Below are positions 6,165 through 9,714 of a stretch of 9,714 bases of DNA, piece after piece. Source of the stretch: Bacteroidales bacterium (GTDB taxonomy: Bacteria; Bacteroidota; Bacteroidia; Bacteroidales; UBA7960); assembly GCA_007123065.1 (NCBI GenBank), contig SKSI01000176.1, positions 1 to 9,714 of the forward strand, given 5' to 3'. The notes below the pieces were generated by a model. It did no database searches. It had not been told where the DNA came from and saw nothing but the letters and a program-made list of their open reading frames with translations. Numbering within the stretch: the first letter of the stretch is position 1; each line of letters opens with the position of its first letter. The translations under genes were made by a program, and so were the position numbers.

Positions 6165-6823
6165 GCGAAACAAATAGCAATACACAAAAAGAGCCTCTGT
6201 TCTCCGGAAAGAACCAGAAACTGCTGAGCAACCCGCTCAATAAAGACAACCCGATCACTGTCCAGGTGCTGGGTATCTGTTCGGTGCTGGCCATCACGGT
6301 GCAGATGAAAACATCGCTTGTTATGGCAATCTCCGTCGTCGCAGTTATGGGGTCGGCAAACCTGATCATCTCCCTGCTGCGCAAAGGGATCCCGCCACGC
6401 ATTCGTATCATTGTGCAACTAACCGTGATCGCAGCACTGGTGATCCTCGTTGACCAGATCCTCAAAGCCTTTGTTTATGATGTCAGCCGGCAGCTGTCCG
6501 TGTTTGTCGGACTGATCATTACCAATTGTATCATCATGGGCCGCCTGGAGGCCTTTGCCCTGAACAACAAACCCTGGCCCTCATTTCTCGACGGTATCGG
6601 TAATGCTGCAGGATATGCGTGGGTGCTTCTCGCCGTTGGATTCTTCCGGGAGCTTCTCGGATCAGGAACGCTTTTTGGCTATCAGGTGATCCCCAATGCT
6701 TTGTATGAGTTTGGATACGAAAACAACGGTTTCATGATCCTGCCTCCCATGGCTCTGATCACCGTGGGGGTTATTATCTGGGTACACCGCTCCAGAGAAC
6801 GTGACCTCATTGATATTAGTTAG
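6161..6823 (+). CDS. nqrD: Na+-translocating NADH:quinone oxidoreductase subunit D
   Basis: 220 residues with about six membrane helices (roughly 32-48, 51-73, 82-105, 112-130, 148-167 and 193-208). Family motifs include NPLNKDNPITVQVLGICSVL at the first helix and FVGLIITNCIIMGRLEAFA in the middle. Cys40 and Cys123 match the two NqrD cysteines that, with two from NqrE, hold the intramembrane iron centre between NqrF and NqrC. NqrD and NqrE are related, and in the complex they sit in opposite orientation. The N-terminal 20 residues are polar and variable. Start ATG overlaps the nqrC stop (ATGA). A 35-bp spacer follows; it contains TTAGTTAGATGTTAGGATG, which vaguely recalls the upstream 8-bp repeat but is too short to call. 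Confidence 0.96.
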   Translation: MSETNSNTQKEPLFSGKNQKLLSNPLNKDNPITVQVLGICSVLAITVQMKTSLVMAISVVAVMGSANLIISLLRKGIPPRIRIIVQLTVIAALVILVDQILKAFVYDVSRQLSVFVGLIITNCIIMGRLEAFALNNKPWPSFLDGIGNAAGYAWVLLAVGFFRELLGSGTLFGYQVIPNALYEFGYENNGFMILPPMALITVGVIIWVHRSRERDLIDIS

Positions 6824-6858
6824 ATGTTAGGATGCCCGAATATTAAAAAACAATTCAG

Positions 6859-7476
6859 ATGGAAGAATTAATTAGCATTTTTGTCAGGTCTGTCTTTATC
6901 GATAACATGGTGTTTGCCTACTTTCTGGGCATGTGCTCTTATCTTGCCGTATCACGTACCGTGAACACCAGTGTCGGACTGGGGGCAGCCGTTATATTCG
7001 TACTCGGGATCACAGTTCCGATCAATTATCTGCTTGAGAATTTTGTTCTTGGAAGAGGTGCCCTCTCTTGGCTCGGACCTCAGTTTGCAGGCGTTGACCT
7101 CAGTTTTCTCACCTTTATCATGTTTATCGCTACCATAGCCGCCATGGTGCAGCTGGTAGAAATGATCATCGAAAAGGTCAGTCCGACTCTGTACAACTCC
7201 CTTGGTATTTTTCTGCCGCTTATTGCTGTAAACTGTGCCATCTTGGGAGGATCGCTCTTTATGCAGGAACGGAATTTCGCAAATCTTGCTGAAGCCACAT
7301 CTTTCGGACTTGGCAGCGGAACAGGCTTTTTCCTCGCCATTGTCGGCATTGCAGCGATACGTGAGAAAATCAGGTACTCAAACGTGCCTGCACCGCTCCG
7401 GGGACTGGGAATCACCTTTATTCTTACAGGCCTGATGGGTATCGCTTTTATGAGCTTTATGGGTATTGAACTTTAA
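6859..7476 (+). CDS. nqrE: Na+-translocating NADH:quinone oxidoreductase subunit E
   Basis: 205 residues with about six membrane helices. The N-terminus MEELISIFVRSVFIDNMVFA followed by YFLGMCSYLAVSR is the NqrE signature; Cys26 aligns exactly with V. cholerae NqrE Cys26, and Cys126 in LPLIAVNCAILGGSLF is the second ligand. These pair with Cys40 and Cys123 of NqrD around the shared iron centre. The C-terminus (IREKIRYSNVPAPLRGLG, then a final helix ending FMGIEL) is also typical. The related RnfA protein is excluded because the operon order is A-B-C-D-E-F with NqrA and NqrF present. An A-rich leader (ATTAAAAAACAATTCAG) precedes the ATG. Twenty-four bp separate it from nqrF. Confidence 0.96.
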   Translation: MEELISIFVRSVFIDNMVFAYFLGMCSYLAVSRTVNTSVGLGAAVIFVLGITVPINYLLENFVLGRGALSWLGPQFAGVDLSFLTFIMFIATIAAMVQLVEMIIEKVSPTLYNSLGIFLPLIAVNCAILGGSLFMQERNFANLAEATSFGLGSGTGFFLAIVGIAAIREKIRYSNVPAPLRGLGITFILTGLMGIAFMSFMGIEL

Positions 7477-7500
7477 AAAATTAATTGAAAAATAACGATC

Positions 7501-8760
7501 ATGATATTCTTAGAAGCTGGAACCATTTGGGTTATCACATTGAGCGTCGCCACTTTCCTGGTGCTTATACTCGTTCTGGTCAGCGTACTTTTATATGCCA
7601 AAGCAAAACTGGTACCCTCCGGTCCGGTTAAAGTACGGATCAACGATGAAAAGGAGTTGGTGGTAAATGCCGGAGATACCCTATTAACGACATTGTCGAG
7701 CGAATCCATCTATCTTCCCAGTGCCTGTGGTGGTGGCGGGACATGCGCCATGTGCAAGTGCCAGATCCTCGACGGCGCAGGAGATATCCTGCCCACAGAG
7801 GTGGGATACTTTACCCGCAAGGAGATTCAGAACAAATGGCGCCTGAGCTGTCAGGTAAAAGTCAAACAAGATCTGGATATTAAAATTCCAAAAGAGATTT
7901 TCGGAATCAAGAAATGGGAGTGTGAAGTGGTTTCCAATAAAAACGTGGCCACCTTTATCAAAGAGTTTGTTGTAAAACTCCCGGAAGGGGAAGAGCTTGA
8001 TTTTCAATCAGGGGGATATATCCAGATTGATGTGCCGGCTTGCGAGGTGGACTTTAAGGACATCCAGGTGGAAGAAAAGTTCCGTGAAGACTGGGATAAG
8101 CTGAATATCTGGGATCTTAAAATGGTGAATCCCGAACCCATATTCCGTGCCTACTCTATGGCCAACCACCCGGCCGAAGGAAATATCATAAAACTCAATA
8201 TCCGTATTGCCACACCGCCGTGGGATCAGAAGAAGAATAAATTTATGAATGTGAACCCGGGGATCTGTTCATCATACGTGTTTTCTCGTAAGCCAGGTGA
8301 CAAGGTAACCATATCCGGTCCCTACGGTGACTTTTTCATTAAAGAAACAGAACGTGAAATGGTTTACATTGGCGGTGGTGCCGGTATGGCACCCCTGCGG
8401 TCACACATTTTCCATCTCTTCCATACTCTTAAATCCGGAAGGAAGGTCTCCTATTGGTATGGCGCGCGTTCAAAAAGAGAGATCTTTTACGAAGAAGACT
8501 TTCGCAAGATCGAAAAGGAGTTTCCGAACTTTAGCTTTCATATCGCTCTATCTGAACCCCTTCCGGATGATAACTGGGACGGGTATAAAGGCTTTATTCA
8601 TCAGGTTGTGCTCGACAATTATCTAAGCAAACATCCCGAGCCAGAAGAAGTGGAATACTACCTCTGTGGTCCGCCGATTATGAATGAATCGGTGTTGACA
8701 ATGCTCGATAACCTGGGTGTGCCTGAAGAAAATATTGACCTTGACGACTTTGGAGGTTAA
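7501..8760 (+). CDS. nqrF: Na+-translocating NADH:quinone oxidoreductase subunit F (NADH dehydrogenase subunit)
   Basis: 419 residues in the usual order. An N-terminal membrane helix lies at about 8-32, followed by a 2Fe-2S ferredoxin domain (about 42-130) with Cys76, Cys82, Cys85 and Cys117, spaced exactly as in V. cholerae NqrF (C-x5-C-x2-C-x31-C). Next is a ferredoxin-reductase-type FAD domain with RAYSMAN at 216-222, and then an NADH-binding domain with GGGAGMAPLRSH (291-302) and YYLCGPP (386-392). Cys389 matches the conserved cysteine near the NADH site. The chain ends DDFGG, as in the family. It is the entry point of the complex, oxidising NADH on the cytoplasmic side and passing single electrons through FAD and 2Fe-2S to the NqrD/NqrE centre. 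It is the last gene of the operon; a terminator stem starts 7 bp after its stop, and a possible promoter for the next gene overlaps the stop codon. Confidence 0.98.
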   Translation: MIFLEAGTIWVITLSVATFLVLILVLVSVLLYAKAKLVPSGPVKVRINDEKELVVNAGDTLLTTLSSESIYLPSACGGGGTCAMCKCQILDGAGDILPTEVGYFTRKEIQNKWRLSCQVKVKQDLDIKIPKEIFGIKKWECEVVSNKNVATFIKEFVVKLPEGEELDFQSGGYIQIDVPACEVDFKDIQVEEKFREDWDKLNIWDLKMVNPEPIFRAYSMANHPAEGNIIKLNIRIATPPWDQKKNKFMNVNPGICSSYVFSRKPGDKVTISGPYGDFFIKETEREMVYIGGGAGMAPLRSHIFHLFHTLKSGRKVSYWYGARSKREIFYEEDFRKIEKEFPNFSFHIALSEPLPDDNWDGYKGFIHQVVLDNYLSKHPEPEEVEYYLCGPPIMNESVLTMLDNLGVPEENIDLDDFGG

Positions 8761-8765
8761 CTTTG
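8735..8765 (+). promoter_or_regulatory. Candidate promoter for the cation efflux gene, overlapping the nqrF stop codon
   Basis: TTG at 8735-8737, a 20-nt spacer and TAACTTTG at 8758-8765 fit the Bacteroidota TTG/TTTG...TAnnTTTG pattern. The TAA of the -7 box is the nqrF stop codon. Transcription would begin near 8769-8773, inside the 5' arm of the terminator hairpin. The following gene has only 17 nt between the terminator and its ATG, too little for a separate promoter there. Confidence 0.45.
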
Positions 8766-8766
8766 C

Positions 8767-8790
8767 AGCCCTGTTTCGCGGGGCTTTTTT
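8767..8790 (+). terminator. Rho-independent terminator of the nqr operon
   Basis: AGCCCTG (8767-8773) pairs with CGGGGCT (8779-8785) to form a 7-bp stem with one T-G wobble and a 5-nt loop (TTTCG). The last stem base begins a run of six T (8785-8790). It lies directly downstream of the nqrF stop, where an operon terminator is expected. Confidence 0.85.
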
Positions 8791-8807
8791 ATACGTATCC
8801 AGCTTTG

Positions 8808-9701
8808 ATGACAAACAGACGCTTCGATAAGGCAAGTAAGGTGATCTGGGTGGGTTTCTTTTCAAACCTGTTCCTGACACTTTTGAAACTGATTGCAGGT
8901 ATTCTGGGAAGAAGTGCGGCAATGGTTGCCGATGCCATCCACTCTGTTTCCGATATCCTGACCGACCTGGTAATTGCAGGAAGCCTGAAAGTTGCGGCCA
9001 AACCCAGTGATGGAAACCATAAATACGGACACGGAAAGGTGGAAACCCTTGCTGCCGCTTTTGTAGGTGGGGTGCTTTTTATGGTGGGAGCAGGTATTCT
9101 ATACTCCGGGACAGTAAAAATAGTCGGTCATTTCAGCAACAGCCCGCTTCAGCGTCCCGGCATGATCGCACTTTATGCAGCATTCTTTTCAATTGTTGTT
9201 AAAGAAGTATTGTTCCGGTATACCAATATATGGGGCAAACGTCTGGAAAGCACCGTTCTCAAAGCAAATGCCTGGCACCACAGGAGTGATGTGTATTCAT
9301 CTTTTGGGACATTATTTGGTATTGCAGGTGCCATATTCCTTGGTCAGAAATGGGTGGTACTCGATCCTGTCGCAGCTGTCATTGTCAGTTTTTTTATTTT
9401 TAAGGTCGCCTTTGGAATCGTAAGAGAGGCTCTTCTTGAATTAATTGAAACATCCCTTCCTTACAAAAAAGAAAATGAAATCCTTGAAATCGCACGAAAT
9501 GTCGAAGGCGTTTATAATCCCCACGACCTGAAAACCAGAAAAATCGGCAGCAACATTGCCATTGACCTGCATATTAACGTTCAAGAACACTTGAATATCA
9601 AAGAAGCACACGACATAACCGTTAGCCTCGAAAAAGAATTGCGCCAACATTACGGAAAGGATACCTTTATCTCTGTGCATACCGAACCGCTGGTAGGTTA
9701 A
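8808..9701 (+). CDS. Cation diffusion facilitator (CDF) family divalent metal efflux transporter
   Basis: 297 residues from the ATG at 8808, the family's usual size. The frame is open upstream to a TTG at 8763, but those 15 codons run across the terminator hairpin and are unlike CDF N-termini, so I prefer the ATG. The membrane domain has about six helices. HSVSD (His45, Asp49) in helix 2 and HHRSD (His157, Asp161) in helix 5 form the transport site, and HKYGHGKVETLA (71-82) is the characteristic cytoplasmic loop. Residues about 215-297 form the cytoplasmic dimerisation domain (GVYNPHDLKTRKIGSNIAID). An HxxxD pair in both helices is typical of Zn2+ transporters, while E. coli YiiP/FieF has DxxxD in helix 2, so zinc is most likely but iron, cobalt or cadmium cannot be excluded. 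The protein exports metal from the cytoplasm using the proton gradient. It is probably expressed separately from nqr. Confidence 0.93.
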   Translation: MTNRRFDKASKVIWVGFFSNLFLTLLKLIAGILGRSAAMVADAIHSVSDILTDLVIAGSLKVAAKPSDGNHKYGHGKVETLAAAFVGGVLFMVGAGILYSGTVKIVGHFSNSPLQRPGMIALYAAFFSIVVKEVLFRYTNIWGKRLESTVLKANAWHHRSDVYSSFGTLFGIAGAIFLGQKWVVLDPVAAVIVSFFIFKVAFGIVREALLELIETSLPYKKENEILEIARNVEGVYNPHDLKTRKIGSNIAIDLHINVQEHLNIKEAHDITVSLEKELRQHYGKDTFISVHTEPLVG

Positions 9702-9714
9702 GATTAAGATTGAG

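Noticed and set aside
6816..6832. Short TTAG-rich stretch after nqrD resembling the 494-637 repeat
   Set aside because: Only about two imperfect units, partly inside the nqrD stop region; this is within chance for AT-rich spacer DNA.
6859..7476. Possible Rnf complex rather than Nqr, because NqrD/NqrE resemble RnfE/RnfA
   Set aside because: NqrA and an NqrF with FAD/NADH domains are present in canonical A-F order, and RnfB and RnfC are absent.
8763..8807. Longer form of the efflux protein starting at TTG 8763
   Set aside because: The extra 15 codons lie across the terminator hairpin and T-run, do not look like a CDF N-terminus, and an in-frame ATG at 8808 gives the usual length.

Overview
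The window comes from a member of the Bacteroidota (probably Bacteroidia, genus not determinable here). The evidence is a type IX secretion system plug protein, several TTTG-N18..20-TAnnTTTG promoters (the -33/-7 pattern of this phylum), A-rich translation leaders without Shine-Dalgarno motifs, and typical Bacteroidota versions of every gene. It reads as ordinary chromosomal core genome; no phage, IS, CRISPR, tRNA or rRNA was seen.

Layout. (1) 1-376, minus strand: the N-terminal third of a class I PLP-dependent aminotransferase, running off the left edge. (2) 377-690: a non-coding region with a minus-strand promoter for the aminotransferase, a possible plus-strand -7 box, and an 18-copy array of an 8-bp repeat (494-637). 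(3) 691-1429, plus strand: a small membrane-anchored protein of unknown function followed by a ThiS-like sulfur-carrier protein ending in Gly-Gly. (4) 1416-2738, minus strand: a T9SS plug protein (DUF5103) whose 3' end overlaps the ThiS-like gene by 14 bp. (5) 2739-2871: divergent promoters for the plug gene and the nqr operon. (6) 2872-8760, plus strand: the complete nqrABCDEF operon for the Na+-translocating NADH:quinone oxidoreductase, closed by an intrinsic terminator at 8767-8790. (7) 8808-9701, plus strand: a cation diffusion facilitator (zinc/iron-type efflux).

How the genes work together. NqrF oxidises NADH through FAD and a [2Fe-2S] centre. Electrons then pass via the iron centre held by NqrD and NqrE, the covalent FMNs on NqrC and NqrB, and riboflavin in NqrB to ubiquinone or menaquinone, and Na+ is pumped outward. 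All key cofactor residues are present in the six subunits. The flavin transferase ApbE, needed to load FMN on NqrB and NqrC, is not in the window.

No clearly new system was found. The points most worth a second look are: a promoter that appears nested in the nqr terminator so that the efflux gene's transcript would start inside the hairpin; the 8-bp repeat array, closed to translation in all six frames; the stand-alone ThiS-like carrier paired with an uncharacterised membrane protein; and the TTG start of nqrB.
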